64,000 nt of DNA from Platerodrilus igneus (taxonomy: Eukaryota > Arthropoda > Insecta > Coleoptera > Lycidae): the NCBI GenBank assembly GCA_036346225.1, contig JARFIW010000885.1, positions 1,736,001 through 1,800,000 of the forward strand, written 5' to 3'. Below, piece by piece: positions 20,729 to 31,882 of the stretch. Position 1 is the stretch's first letter. Every line of letters starts with the position of its first letter. The translations under genes were made by a program, and so were the position numbers. The notes beneath the pieces were generated by a model. It searched no databases, was not told where the DNA came from, and saw only the letters and a list, made by a program, of their open reading frames with translations.

Positions 20729-22097
20729 TGCTATGTACAATGACGTAGTCAAAAAAAACAAGGAAGAAGAAAGAAAGAGAAACTGACCGGACTCAATCGA
20801 TGAGTGGGCGGGGCAGAATACCTACACAAATTAAATCAGGCCTGAAATAAAAGTAAACAAATAATACACTCCTAACCATAAACATACAATTTCTAATTAA
20901 CAAAAAAAATAAAAATTAATCAGGTACAAAAGCATAATGGTACCATCAAATAAACAATCCGTAATTACAAGTTACACATATTTACAAGATCAACAGAAAT
21001 CCTCTCTAACATGGAGAGCTGCCGTTTTTAGGTGCCTACCCTTTACATTATTTTGCAACACGACAAACCCCAAAAAGAACACTAAAAACCACAGCTCTTA
21101 ATGGTTGTAAATATAAAAATTACACAGGCCTCATTGGCAGGACAATATTTTAACTAATAAAAATTTAGCACAAAAAAATTAAAGCACATGGTATAACCCA
21201 ACGTTATAACTCATCCTCGTACGCCTACCATTACTTACAGTAATCCGTTTAAGGCCGTCAAGTGTGGTTACCAAATGGTGTCAATTAGTACTTACACACT
21301 CACCTTCGAGTTGCTGCCGTCGGACCGGCTCCTACCGTATCTAACGACGTGGTGAAGGAGAGGGGCACGTGATTCCACCTTGGGGTTGTCCTCCTATTAC
21401 AACAAAGGGCAACCATCCATCGTGGCTTTAAGGGCCACCGGAAGAAGCTATAGTGAGTACAAGTAAAACTAATTTATTGATGTCGAAAAGTACAATTTTA
21501 CTAAACCGTGAATACGCACCACGCTGTAAAGCGTGCACGAAATTTTCATAAGGAAAACGAAACGAAGAAAACCGGAACGGATGTTTTCGTCGGAAAAGCA
21601 AATGGATATTAATTTCGTTTAACTAATGACCAGAGCTCAAAGTAATATTGTTGCTAAGGATTAAAACTGGAAAAAAACGGTTTTGTCGGATAGTACGCGG
21701 CATCAGTTCGACGAATCTTTCGATGGAAAACACATAAGAATCGATTATCGCATACCTATAACAAGTTATTGACTAGTTAATTATAGCACAAACTTTACGT
21801 TGAGGAATTTTGAGAAAGAGTATTTACTATTAATTAGGCAGTAGGATTTAACAATAGAAGTAGAATTAATACGAACGGAGAATGCATTAACAAGGGAAAG
21901 GGTTATTTTAATTTACCGAATTAATTTTCGTTCTTAAAGCAAAAGGGATTTGAGTTGAAAATCATTAGACAGCGTATTTATTATTAATTATGAATTTACG
22001 ATTTTATTTAACGGTAGAAACGGAATTTATTGGAACGGATAATGAATTAACAAGGGAGAAAAAGGGTAATTAATTTGTGCTGAATATAAACGTAACA
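20729..22097 (-). repeat. Solo LTR, TGTTACG family, 4-bp TSD AATG
   Basis: Read on the minus strand the unit begins TGTTACGTTTATATTC and ends GACTACGTCATTGTACATAGCA; the end matches the terminus of the 3' LTR at 33509-34901 (CTACGTCATGGTACGTAGCA). AATG is duplicated exactly at both sides (20725-20728 and 22098-22101). Interior blocks such as the GGCCACCGGAAGAAGCTATAG region near 21435 are shared, inverted, with the solo LTR at 26260-27319. No coding sequence. A 4-bp duplication, TG...CA ends and the absence of internal sequence are the signature of LTR-LTR recombination. Confidence 0.85.
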
Positions 22098-22101
22098 AAT
22101 G

Positions 22102-22439
22102 GTTTATCTGTACACGCAATAAGCAGTTTCCTGCTTCCCTATTTATTTAACGGCAAAAGTGCAAGAGACATAATTTGTTTAAAATTTAAAACTGATCATA
22201 TTTAGTAGATCAGTTAGGTGTGTTTGATGCACAGTATCTCCAGTTAACCGTTGTCCCATTGTTAATGAAACGCCCTGTATATATACACACGTATATGTAT
22301 CGGTATATAGATCTAAGTAACTAATGTAAATCCTTATGGTCGGTCGGTCGGTGCTCGAGAACTGGTAAGTCAATGGCCGATAATAGGCCAACACTGATTA
22401 AAGTTATTACAATTAATATGTTGCAAACTATTAAGAAGA
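22102..22439. other. Unassigned DNA before a truncated LINE
   Basis: It contains ACGCCCTGTATATATACACAC near 22271, which in reverse resembles the TATACAGGG words at other repeat ends, and a (CGGT)n-like GGTCGGTCGGTCGG near 22339. No gene. Confidence 0.3.
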
Positions 22440-22560
22440 AATACTAGGAGATCAATTTGAGTCTAGGCGAAACAGGGGAACACGGGAGGCTATTTTGGCT
22501 TTAAGGGTAATAATCAAGAAACCGATAGAAAAAGGAGAAAGCGTGTATAAAGAGTTTGTA

Positions 22561-23372
22561 CGAGGGTTGTCCAATAAGTACTTAGCCTACAAAAGAAAAA
22601 CGAAAATTTTGGAAAAGTGGCGATTTATTTCTCAACACAGTCTCCTTTTATTTCGATACACTTCACCCAGCAATGCTCTTACTTCTTTAACCCGTCTGAA
22701 AAATACATTTTCTCGAGGTCTGCAAAAATACGCCCTCGTTCGGATGAGAGGTAAAATGAAAGTTCCGTGTGTGTTCTCACGCACGTAAAAGATCCCTACC
22801 TTGCTTGCAACAGCAAGGGTTCGGTAAAATTCAAAATTTCCAGGTAAAAAAAACTCGCTTCCTGGCCAATGTAGTACCTTCGGGTGGAGCATTGGAAAAT
22901 CACATGTAAGGCCAATGTAGTACGTTCGGGTGGAGCATTGGAAAATCAAATGTAGAGTCTGTCAATACGAGATCGTGGGTTTTTGTCATGCTATCCTTCG
23001 TGGTAGCCGTTTTCGGGGCACCTGAGCGTGGCTCATCAAAAACCGACGTGCGACCACGTTGAAACTCGTTAAATCAATTTTTGACGGTCGCCATCGAAGG
23101 AGAAGAGTCACCGTACACACGCTTTGATTTCGCTGCGCGATTTCCCTTTCAAAAACAAGAATCGAATCACCGACCGATATGGCTCTTTTTCCATTTTTCT
23201 AAAATCCGCGGACACGCCTACTTCCACACTCGATCAAAACCAAACTACGTGTCCGATTCGGCTGAAATTTCGACAGTAGCCGTCTACGAGAATGTACTAC
23301 ACACTAGTAAATTTCTCTTGCGATAGTGGCGCCATCGGACGGTGAGGCTAAGTACTTATTGGATTGCCCTCG
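22561..23372 (-). mobile_element. Mariner element, internally deleted, inside a LINE
   Basis: TIRs are clear: CGAGGGTTGTCCAATAAGTA at 22561 and the inverse of TACTTATTGGATTGCCCTCG ending at 23372, each bordered by TA (22559-22560, 23373-23374), the standard mariner TSD. On the minus strand a transposase N-terminus is readable from about 23190 (MEKEPYRSVIRFLFLKG, then YGDSSPSMATVK, FQRGRTSVFDEPRSGAPKT), with a stop after TVKN. A C-terminal remnant lies at 22620-22720. The middle of the transposase is missing and a SINE occupies 22723-22955. Confidence 0.88.
22723..22955 (+). mobile_element. SINE copy, 5'-truncated, inside the mariner
   Basis: It matches the body of the SINEs at 31883-32179 and 52238-52534 from AAAAATACGCCCTCGTTCGG to GGAAAATCACATGTAA, but lacks the tRNA-like head. 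The last ~45 bp (CCAATGTAGTAC(C/G)TTCGGGTG to GGAAAATCA) are duplicated in tandem. Loose flanking similarity (GGTCTGCAA at the left, GAGTCTGTCAA at the right) may be a decayed TSD. Confidence 0.85.
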
Positions 23373-24360
23373 TAGATCTGGAAAAAGCATTCGATAATGT
23401 AAAATGGGAAAAGGTGTTCGAAATACTCAAAATCATTGGAATGAGTTATAGGGGTAGAGAGATAGTACACAGCTTATACAAAGAGCAAACAGTCGTAATA
23501 AAATTAGCGCAGGAGAGTAGAGAAGTCAATATTAGGAAAGGGGTGATACACAGATGTGCCCTATTCCTATTTATTTTTAACTTGAGGCAATGAATACTGT
23601 CAAATGCAGAAATTTGGAATTACTATGCAGGGACAAACGATTCATATGCTTAGATTTGCAGATGATATAGCGCTGTTAGCATCCAGCAAGGAAGAATTAG
23701 GAGTAGCTCTAAATGGAATCCGTACTAATAGAGAAATATAGTTGAAAATTAACAAAAATAAAACTAAAATACTAGTCTGTAAAGGAGCGGTAAAACCATA
23801 GTACCATAATACAAATATGAAAAGGCAACTTACAAGAGGTTACGGATTTTTGCTACCTAGGAAGTCAAAAAACACAAGATGGGAAGAGTGCAAAACAAAA
23901 ACAACAAACATAGATACAAGGAAAAGATTCCCGAAAACATGTGTGTGGGGCATAGTCCTGTACGGCTGTGAAACGTGAACAGTAGGAGGAGAAAGGAAAA
24001 AGATAGAAGCCTTTGAATTGTGGTACTACACACCTATGATGAAGATATCATGGACAGATAAAGTCAAGTACAAAGAGGTTCTAGAAATGTAATGGAAGTG
24101 AAAAATATGTGGAAAACAGTAAAGAATAAGAAAGATGGGATGATAGGACAGATACTGAAGCACATGGGAATAGTGTGGAATATATTAAAAGCATAGTAAG
24201 GAAAAAAGAGAGGTAGAGGTACACCTAGATTGGACTACTGCACACAGATAATGAAAGATATAGGCTGTAGGAATTTGAGAGAAATGCAGAGGTTAACTCA
24301 GAATGAAATCAATAGGGGCACGCGTCCAACCAGCTCTAGTACGGGAAATCTAACGATGAA

Positions 24361-24539
24361 AAGTAATTGTATTTAAATCTGATGATTACTGTGAACTACT
24401 ACTAGTGTTGGTTTCTCAATATTCTCAACAAATGTTGATTCTGCGAAAGGAGTAATTAGAAAACTATTGATTCGGCAAGTGTTTAAGTGGCGGAGAATCT
24501 TGGTAGCCGTCAGTTGCTTAACACCCTTTATGAAATGTT
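24361..24539. other. Spacer between two copies of the same LINE 3' region
   Basis: No recognisable gene; probably LINE 3' UTR or flanking DNA. Confidence 0.3.
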
Positions 24540-25110
24540 ATATTTTTAGAAACAATAGGAGAAAAGTGCAAAAAATATAGTAGAAAAAAAGATTAATACA
24601 AGCTGTGCTGTATGTAATAAGAAAAAGCAGCTACTATGTTTGAAAACTATAAGCATAGAAACAAGGAAAAACTAGATGAAAGCGTATGTGTTGAGTACTG
24701 CACTGTATGGCTGCTAAACGTGGACAGCAAAAAGATAAAAGCCTTTGAAATGCGGTGCTACAGACGTAGGATGAAGATATCAAGGACAGACAAAGTTAAA
24801 AACAAAAAGGTACTAGAAATGGTACGGGAAGAAAGAAATATGTGGAAAACAGTAAAAAAATAGTGGAGCTAATATGATAGGACACATACTAAAGCATGAG
24901 AGAATAATGCGGCATATATTAGAAGCAGAGAAGAGATACAAGAAAGGTAGATGTAGACCTAGATTAAACTATTTGCACACAGATAATGAAAGATGTGGGT
25001 TGTGGGAATTTCAGGAAAATGTGTAGGTTAGCTCAGCATAGAAAATAATGGAGGTATGCGTCCAACCAGTTCTAGGACTGAAGACCTAACGATGATGAAA
25101 CTATTAAGTA
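24540..25110 (+). pseudogene. Second 3' fragment of the same LINE family
   Basis: The frame at 24636-24863 (YCTVWLLN, KKIKAFEMRCYRRRMKIS, KVKNKKVLEMV, MWKTVKK), and the following out-of-frame GRCRPRLNYLHTDNERCG-like tail to about 25100, parallel the C-terminal region of the LINE ending near 24360. Both end in a CCAACCAGTTCTAG word. It is an independent 5'-truncated insertion or a tandem duplication of the 3' end. RT core absent. Confidence 0.75.
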
Positions 25111-25310
25111 CCGTCATTTGGGGTTACTTAAGCCAGTTGGGTAACAAAAGCCATTCTGCAGCATAAATTTTAAACGGCGATGTTGGCAACACTGTTTTAG
25201 GCAATTTAATATCTTTTAGTGCCTTCAGATGCAGAAGTTAATAACGTTTTTGCAAGTTGTTAAGTACTTTAATCTGATAGTATTATATTTGACGCGTTTT
25301 GTTGGCGCGA
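25111..25310. other. Short unassigned stretch
   Basis: AT-rich, no motif; lies between the LINE fragment and a gypsy-type LTR. Confidence 0.3.
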
Positions 25311-26080
25311 GTTACATATCCCCAATTAATATGTATATAAATTTAAATGCAATTATTAGGTCTTAAGAAATAGAATGTTTCATTGTATAATTAAGATAAT
25401 AATATAAAGGGTTAACGAAAGTTCATATCAGACATGAGAACGGAAGCAACTACTTTGTATTCCAGACGCAACCTGATACTGCAGGTGCAGGACACGATGA
25501 ACTGCAATAAAAGCAAACTTAATTAAGATAACTAAGAAGTGAGACATTGTATGTTATCAAGAAATCTGCATTTTCCTACGAAATGATGCGAGAGCAGGGA
25601 TTACATAAATACCCTGATGGTCAGTCAGTCTTGAACTTCATAACTTCAACATTGTTGGTAGTTGAAGCTACTCACCATAATTTTTAATTATTAATTATTG
25701 ATTATTAGCTTAAAGTATTTTGTCAATTTCAATTAGTTTAGTGAATATAAACGTTTAAGTTGATTATAACAGAGAGAAGACATTTTTCTAATTGTATAAT
25801 TGAGAATAAAATTGAGCAGGGATTACATATATACCCTGAGGAGCCCCTGATTGCCAGTCAGTCTCGAACTTCATAACTTTAACATTGTTGATAGTTCAGC
25901 TACTCATTGGTAATTATTAAAACATAACTTGATTAATTGTTAACTAAAATTAAGACGTTAATGAATATAATGTACAAGCTGTCAAACCATTTATATAATT
26001 ACTGTATAAAATAAATTTGATAGAAGTGTTTTTGGAAAGAAAACTTTTTAAAAAGAAAGACCCAAAACCTATCTAGCGTC
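25311..26080 (+). repeat. Gypsy-type LTR with internal duplication
   Basis: It starts AGTTACATATCCCC, the same start as the LTR at 56693, and follows that LTR block by block (TATTCCAGACGCAAC, GCAGGTGCAG, GAGCAGGGATTACA, CAGTCAGTC...GAACTTCATAAC). At about 25797 the sequence jumps back and repeats the 3' half (GAGCAGGGATTACATATATACCC onward), finishing with GATAGAAGTGTTTTTGG and CCCAAAACCTATCT near 26075. It is a solo LTR with a partial tandem duplication, or two LTRs fused. The CAGTCAGTC words fit an initiator-type start region. Confidence 0.7.
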
Positions 26081-26255
26081 GTTATGTGAAGATGCGATGT
26101 TTTATTATTTTTCTAAATATGTATTAAACTCTACTCATTGTAATTTCTCAATAAAACTCGTAAAAAAGTGTACAGTCCTACTTGCTCTAATTAATCTCAA
26201 AAATATTTTGGCCTTCTCACGGATGTTTGAATTAGCATTGATTAAAATTACTTGG
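26081..26255. other. Unassigned flank
   Basis: AT-rich DNA between two LTRs; no gene seen. Confidence 0.3.
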
Positions 26256-26259
26256 AATC

Positions 26260-27319
26260 TGTTACGTTTATTTTGAACACCTCGTACATTTTTTTCTGTT
26301 AATAAGAAATATGATGTCTAATAATTTTCAACTCAAATCCTTTTGGCGTTAAAAACGAAAATTAATTCAGTAAATTAAAATAACCCTTTCACGAGTTAAT
26401 TTATTTATCTATTTGTATACATTCGATTCCTATTGTTACATCCTAGAGCCTAATTAATAATAAATACTCCTTCTAAGAATTCCTCAATGTAAAGTATTAT
26501 CCCAATAAACCGTGTTTTTCCAGTTTTATTTCCTTAGCAACAATATTACTTTGAGCTCTGGTCATTAGTGAAACGAAATTAATATTCACTTGTTCTTCAA
26601 TCTACACAACGAAAACACGTGTAGAATGGTTGGTTGTTTCCGTTTTTCTGTATGAAAAGTTCGCGCACGCCTTACAGCGTGGTGCGTATTTACAGGTTTT
26701 ATAAAATTGCACTTTTCGACGACAATAAATGAATTTTATTTATAATTACTATAGCTCCTTCCGGTGGCCCTTAAAGCCACAATGAATGGTCGCCCCTTAT
26801 TGTGATGGGAGGACCACCCCAAGGCGGGATCACGCGCACCTCCGTTTCGCATCGTTTTTACAGACGGTAGGAGCCAACCCGACGGTGGTGACTCGAGAGT
26901 GAGTGTTTATACACTGATTTTCTTATATGGGTACCCAGTAGTTGTTGGAAACAACATATGCACACGGGTCTACGGATGCATCACCTTATTGGTGGTAAAA
27001 TGACTGTTTGTTTGTATGTGCGAGGATATTATAATGTTTACTGATTTCTTTATTAGGATAATTTTATGTATAGAATTCCGTACTTACAATGCTGATTTCG
27101 AGCTGTGATTTTTAGTAGGGTAATTTGTTTTTTTTTAAATTCGAGGTGATTAGTTTGTAAATGTTTGATTGTGCGCAACTGAGTATATTTTTATTTGAGG
27201 CCTCCCTTATTTTTTGTTGTAGGTATAATACCCCACCCACTCGCCGATTGAGCCCGGTCAATTTCTTCTTTTTCTTCCTTGTTTTTATTTTTTTTTTAGA
27301 TTACGTTGCTAACGTAGCA
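26260..27319 (+). repeat. Solo LTR, TGTTACG family, 4-bp TSD AATC
   Basis: It begins TGTTACGTTTATTTTG and ends TTGCTAACGTAGCA. AATC flanks it exactly on both sides (26256-26259 and 27320-27323). It shares TTTTCAACTCAAATCC, TAATTAATAATAAATACTC and ACCGTGTTTT(T)CCAGTTT with the LTRs at 28909 and 33509, and, in inverse order, the CCGGTGGCCCTTAAAGCCAC region and the ACTCGCCGATTGAGCCCGGTC region with 20729-22097. The ORF at 27161-27415 crosses its end and is spurious. Confidence 0.85.
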
Positions 27320-27323
27320 AATC

Positions 27324-27918
27324 TAACTAGAAAAGTATCGATTAAGGAAAGAATGGTTTCATCTTTACAAGTATTTAGCTGCGCAGTCCTCTTGCTGTAT
27401 GGTTTCTATAGGTAAACAAGGCACAAAAACTGGTTTTGAAAGTGGTATTTGAGCCCTGCGCTATCACCAAGATGTAAGTTTCCATAAATTCCTTCATAGC
27501 TTTACGTTGTGTTAAAAGAAAGGGTATAAAGATTATTGATTTTATAGCCTCATCCCTCTTTCACTAGCTTTGACAAAAATATTTGCATATCTTCGGTGAT
27601 GCTTCATTAATTCGATTCATTTGTTTAATAAATAAGTATTTGATACTTATGTATTCAGGTGTTATGTTTATATAAATATACTCAATATACATTTCTCTAA
27701 GCTAAAGTTGCCCGTACAGGACAAGATACAAACTCTTACAAATTACTTTGTTTTACATTTTTAAAAATTGTATTGCATTGTGGTTTCGATTTATTTCTAA
27801 ACATCGGGTTAGTAAGGGTCTGCCCGACTTTTTCCTTTGTCATAATTATAAGTAACCTCTTCTCTATTGTTTACAAAATATTTATGACAGCATTCCTTGT
27901 TACTTTTAATCATTCATA
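27324..27918. other. Unassigned DNA upstream of a gag-like start
   Basis: No gene recognised. It may contain the leader of the gag-like frame that follows; no LTR or primer-binding site was found. Confidence 0.3.
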
Positions 27919-28090
27919 ATGACGGCGGAAATGGAAGCAGCTGTTAGAAAGCGTGCAGCACTCAATCATAAGGCTACTAATTATCAAACTTTTGTGCAAA
28001 ATTTACAAATTCAAGAAACTCTCCCGGCTACTCAATTAATCGAATTGCGTAAGCGCTTGGATGATTTTGCTTGGAAAAGGCGACCCGATG
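27919..28090 (+). pseudogene. Gag-like N-terminal fragment
   Basis: The frame opens with ATG at 27919 and gives about 55 residues of helical, charged sequence (VRKRAALNHKATNYQTF, then TQLIELRKRLDDFAW). Its layout resembles the beginning of BEL/Pao-type Gag proteins, where a short helix with a KR-rich start is followed by a heptad-like segment. After about residue 55 the composition changes to Lys/Gly/Pro-rich and the frame then enters RTE LINE sequence, so it seems truncated by the LINE. Family assignment is tentative. Confidence 0.35.
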
Positions 28091-28194
28091 GCGGCAAGAA
28101 GAAAAAAGGTGAAAATCCTGACTCCAGCAATGCCTGGGTTGAATCATTTGAAGCATATCTTAAACAAAGTAGACAGAAAGAAACCCAACCCATA

Positions 28195-28908
28195 AAACAA
28201 CAGAAGAAAAGAAAATTAAATGTTCCAGCTGGAAGAGGCCTTCAAGGATACCAACCACCAAACCTATGTTTCAAAAACGAAGAAGGAAAAATTAGCCCTA
28301 AATAACCAAGAAAACTGTAAATACTGGCAACATACTTCAAAAAAACTATTAAACTGTGAAAAACCAAAAACAAAATTTCCAAAACCAAATCCACATTATA
28401 AATTTGAAAACTGCAGACCACCAGACTTAACAGAAATTCAACAGATTATTAGAGAACTAAAAAATGACTAAGCCCTAGGAGAAGACTCGATAGTAACAGA
28501 AATGTGGAAGAACGTAGATACCAAGGCAGCCAAAAGCCTACATAAAATAATAGAAAATATCTGGGAAACGGAGAAAATACCAGAAGATTGGAAAACAGCT
28601 ATGATCCACTCAATACACAAAAAAGGAGATAAAACAGATACAAATAATTATTGCGGAATTTCGCTCCTATTAGTGATATACAAAATCCTATCCAAAACAC
28701 TAGAAAATAAATTGGAGCTCCAAATGGACCCACAAATAGGTGACTACCAGGGAGGATTTAGGAAAGGAAGATCCTGTGCTGAACAGATATTAAACCTAAA
28801 ACTTATAATAAGGTACAGAAGACTACGAGTAAAGGACATACATGCAACATTTGTTGATTTTAAAAAAGCATACGATTCTATAGATAGAGAAACACTATTC
28901 AATACATT
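28195..28908 (+). pseudogene. RTE-like LINE, segment 1 (RT N-terminal blocks)
   Basis: It begins in the frame with NLCFKNEEGKIS, shifts frame near 28300 (LNNQENCKYW), then shows PPDLTEIQQIIREL, a stop at 28469, and GEDSIVTEMWKN, EDWKTAMIHSIHKKGDK, NYCGISLL, GGFRKGRSCAEQI and FVDFKKAYDSIDRETLFN. These are RT motifs 0-3, with the first catalytic Asp in VDFKKAYD. The HKKGD...NY(R)GISLL spacing is typical of RTE/BovB-like LINEs. NYCGIS has Cys where the family has Arg. The frame is cut after TTCAATACATT at 28908 by an LTR element and continues at 34906. The endonuclease is missing (5' truncation). Confidence 0.85.
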
Positions 28909-29555
28909 TGTTACGTTTATTTTTGGCAATAATTGGTTATTTTATTTACATAAATTCCTTTTCTAGAATTAAATTCTCCAACAATACCCGATATATTGTA
29001 CCTGTTCAGATAAGCTCGCTTTACCATAATTTTCAACTCAAATCCCTTGTTAATTCATTATCCGTTCGTATACATTCCATGTCTATTGTTAAATCCTTAC
29101 GTATAATTAATAATAAATACTCTTTCTAAGAATTTCTCAACGTAAATCTAGTTGTTTTGAAACGACAAGTTTATGCTACAATTAATTAGTCAAAATCCTG
29201 TTTAGGTATCCGTGAGCGCGTTATACCTTCCGATAACGTATAATTGCGTTCTAGTGGGTTTCCCATCTAAAGATTCGTCGAAATAACATATCCTACTATT
29301 CTCTGATAAAACCGTGTTTTCCAGTTTCAATTGCGTTTCAATAACGCGGATGTTTGCTTTTCGAGTTCGTGTTATTTTGAACTCCTTTTAAACTTTGATG
29401 CTGCAGCTTGTGCTTTGATGCACTTGTAAAAACTACTTGTTCTGTTACTCCAAGAGCGATGCACGTTTCCCCTCTATCAAATGTGTAGATTTGATGTGTA
29501 TCGGTAAGCGCTCCTGAGTTGTTAACATTAGTAAGATTTTCCCTTTTTTTTTGCT
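28909..29555 (+). repeat. 5' LTR (truncated) of the composite element
   Basis: It starts TGTTACGTTTATTTTTGGC and matches 33509-34155 over about 645 bp with few differences (including AATGTGTAGATTTG(A/G)TGTGTATCGG near the end). The last ~745 bp of the LTR, present in the 3' copy, are absent; the sequence switches at about 29555 into an unrelated gag-like segment on the other strand. Confidence 0.85.
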
Positions 29556-29814
29556 CTTGGACAGCAGCCGTAACCGCTACCAGTTCGGAAGCGAAATCAG
29601 GCTCCACGAGAACAGGACTAAATCTTTGATCACGTTCCATGCGGTACGTACTCTGTACGGACCTGCGTAACTCATCGACATTATCCTCGGGGTCAAAGTC
29701 TCGAGATGCTAGTTCGTATTGTAGCTCTATTTTTCGCAACCGATTTACATGGATGCGCCAATATGCCATGGTACACCAAGAAAAGAAACAACGTATTAAT
29801 AAATGGTATTTCAA
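29556..29814 (-). pseudogene. Reverse-oriented gag-like fragment
   Basis: The minus-strand frame from about 29770 gives MAYWRIHVNRLRKIELQYEL, then ASRDFDPEDNVDELRRSVQ. The arrangement of a KxELxxEL-type helix followed by an acidic turn and a (V/L)DELR helix resembles the start of gypsy-type Gag proteins. The open frame continues into the LTR repeat (to 29338), but that part also occurs in the 3' LTR and is probably not coding. Only the N-terminus survives. Family assignment uncertain. Confidence 0.4.
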
Positions 29815-29899
29815 CCCCTACGTCCTACCAACAACAAAACGATTTGGTGACCCGTAGCACAGTTTAGAACCTACAACGTGTTACAGGCGGAAAAGCTAC

Positions 29900-31869
29900 T
29901 AAGTATGTATTTTCCAGTAAAATTATAAAATGGGGACGGCCTGTAAAACAAAAATTAAAGGGGAGTCACCGGCACTAGCTAGCGGAAGGTCGTGGATCAT
30001 ATAGAGGGTTAAAATTTTGCAAAAAGGGTTAAATTAATTTATAATATACTACAAAAGATTTGGCACTTACCTTTCATAAAATATTGTGGCTTAATGACAA
30101 TTGCCAAGGGCGCCAGACAAGTCGAGAATGTCCAAATGTTCGTACAAAACCTTGAGAGACTTGTCATCCAAAGGAGGACAATTGTTCCTTTTAATCAATT
30201 CCTCACTTTTTTACTACTTATAAAAAAAAATAAGAAAAACTATTGACTTAATCAACGGCAAACAAAACTATTTAATTCACAGAGCAAGAAACGTGAACCT
30301 CTTACATTCATTGATTTTAAGTTAGAAATTTAAGTGAATAGGTGACTATGGAATTTATGAAAATTTTGAGTACATAAGTAGTTCTCAAACACTTGTATAT
30401 GAAGGAAAACTTATATTACAAATCTTACACTAAATTAATCCTACGGTTTATGGTCAAAACGTCCTAACAAACAAACTAACTAAAAATTGGTCATGCTACT
30501 TAACTATAAAAACTTACTTACTAAAAATTGTCCATTGTTTGAGGGTTTGTTTTCCAACTTAGAACAGTTCTTAAATTTTGGGGAGAGAATCTCGCTTGTT
30601 GCTTCTGTTTATAATTTTTAAAGAATTGACTGGCACACGAACCCGGTAGAATCTTGACAATATCACTTACTTGTGCGTCACGCGCCTACAAGCTTTTTAA
30701 TAGTTACCTTGTATCACTATAAATCCGCGAACATATGGGCATAACTCTCGCGAATTGGAAAAGTAATCCTCCTTTCCAATTTTTAATATCGTGATACGAA
30801 GTGAAATATTCTATCTGTGATGCCGGAGAACGCTACCCGCGAACTACGTTTCTTTCTACTTCTTGACCACGGACAGCCCCATTGGAAAAACTCTTTTTTT
30901 TGGCTAAAGCCTTAAGTTATATAGACTAATTCCTACCCTAATCATTATGTACTTCTTTTTCTGTTATCCAATGACTGAACAGAACCTCCCACAAAACAAG
31001 ATTTCAGAAACCAAATCCAACCCCTTTTTAGACGAGAGTCACGGAAGCAATTATTTTCCCAAGGGTTTAAATTATATTGTACCTTCTACGAATTTCTTAA
31101 TTATTGAAATGTGGAACCTACCTGTGGCGACAGTAGTCTGCCATTAACAAAGACCGGCTAACCTACTTTAGCCGAAATGGATTTTAAATACAATGGATGT
31201 CTCCAGACTACTTAAAATTACTTGTAATATTTGAACAAATCAAATTGGAAATAATTTTCGCTATTTATAATGTTTCGTTTTCTATAACCCGCTGTCAATC
31301 AACGAAAGTATTAAGAAGGTTAAGCTTTTCAAACTGAAATTGCTTTCCTTTATTTGCGCTAAAAAGTACTATTACATTTTAATTTTATCAGACTCATCAG
31401 TCTGTAACCGACCTAAACTTTAAGAGGTTTATTGTATTTGATTTACGAGGGTAGACCTTTAAATGATGAACTGCCGCTGGAATTTCTAATAGTTTAGTAG
31501 CCTGAAGCTATCTGTAAAGCTGGTCTTTTATTATAAGGGAGCCTAACTAAATATGAAGTAATTTATTGTGGAATTTTTGTCTATACTTTATGCAAGTTAC
31601 TGAATTTTAATTAATTAATTTATTTATTTATTCGTTAACATTACAAAATAATGTTACAAACGTCGAAAGGACTGGCGGTAGATTAGAAAAATCGGAAAAA
31701 AAAAAAACCAACTCTAGACTTAATGGGAGACAAAATATACAGGGAGGGAAGGAAGAAAAAGAAAAATCTTGGGCGTCAGCGTTTTCAATGGACTAGGATT
31801 ATTGGCGAAAACATAAGTCCAATAATCTGAAATTAACCCACCAATAATATTGAGCGTAAGGGCCGAAAC
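29900..31869. other. Internal DNA of the composite element, unassigned
   Basis: No RT, protease or integrase motif was found on either strand. The sequence is AT-rich with scattered short frames. TTATTTATTTATTTATTCG near 31618 is a simple-sequence patch. Confidence 0.4.
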
Positions 31870-31882
31870 ATAAGTAGTATCA

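Larger units (their letters stand above)
22440..24360 (+). pseudogene. Non-LTR LINE (RT to C-terminus), split by a mariner
   Basis: 22443-22558 encodes an RT block (GTREAILALRV, EKGESVYKEF). The frame is interrupted at 22559 by the mariner element and resumes after 23374 with DLEKAFDNVKWEKVFEIL, then LYKEQTVVIKL and RKGVIH. The catalytic FADD block (LRFADDIALLASSKEEL) follows in another frame near 23655. Downstream, degraded C-terminal blocks are present (LYGCET near 23960, MKISWTDKVKYKEVLEM, RGRGTPRLDYCTQIMKDIGC near 24215). The order is that of RTE/CR1-like LINEs whose products end in such a YGCETW-type tail. It is 5'-truncated (no endonuclease), with several stops and frameshifts. Confidence 0.8.

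Noticed and set aside
20729..27319. One large foldback transposon bounded by the inverted repeats at 20.7-22.1 and 26.3-27.3 kb
   Set aside because: Each repeat has its own exact 4-bp TSD (AATG, AATC), so they are separate solo LTRs.
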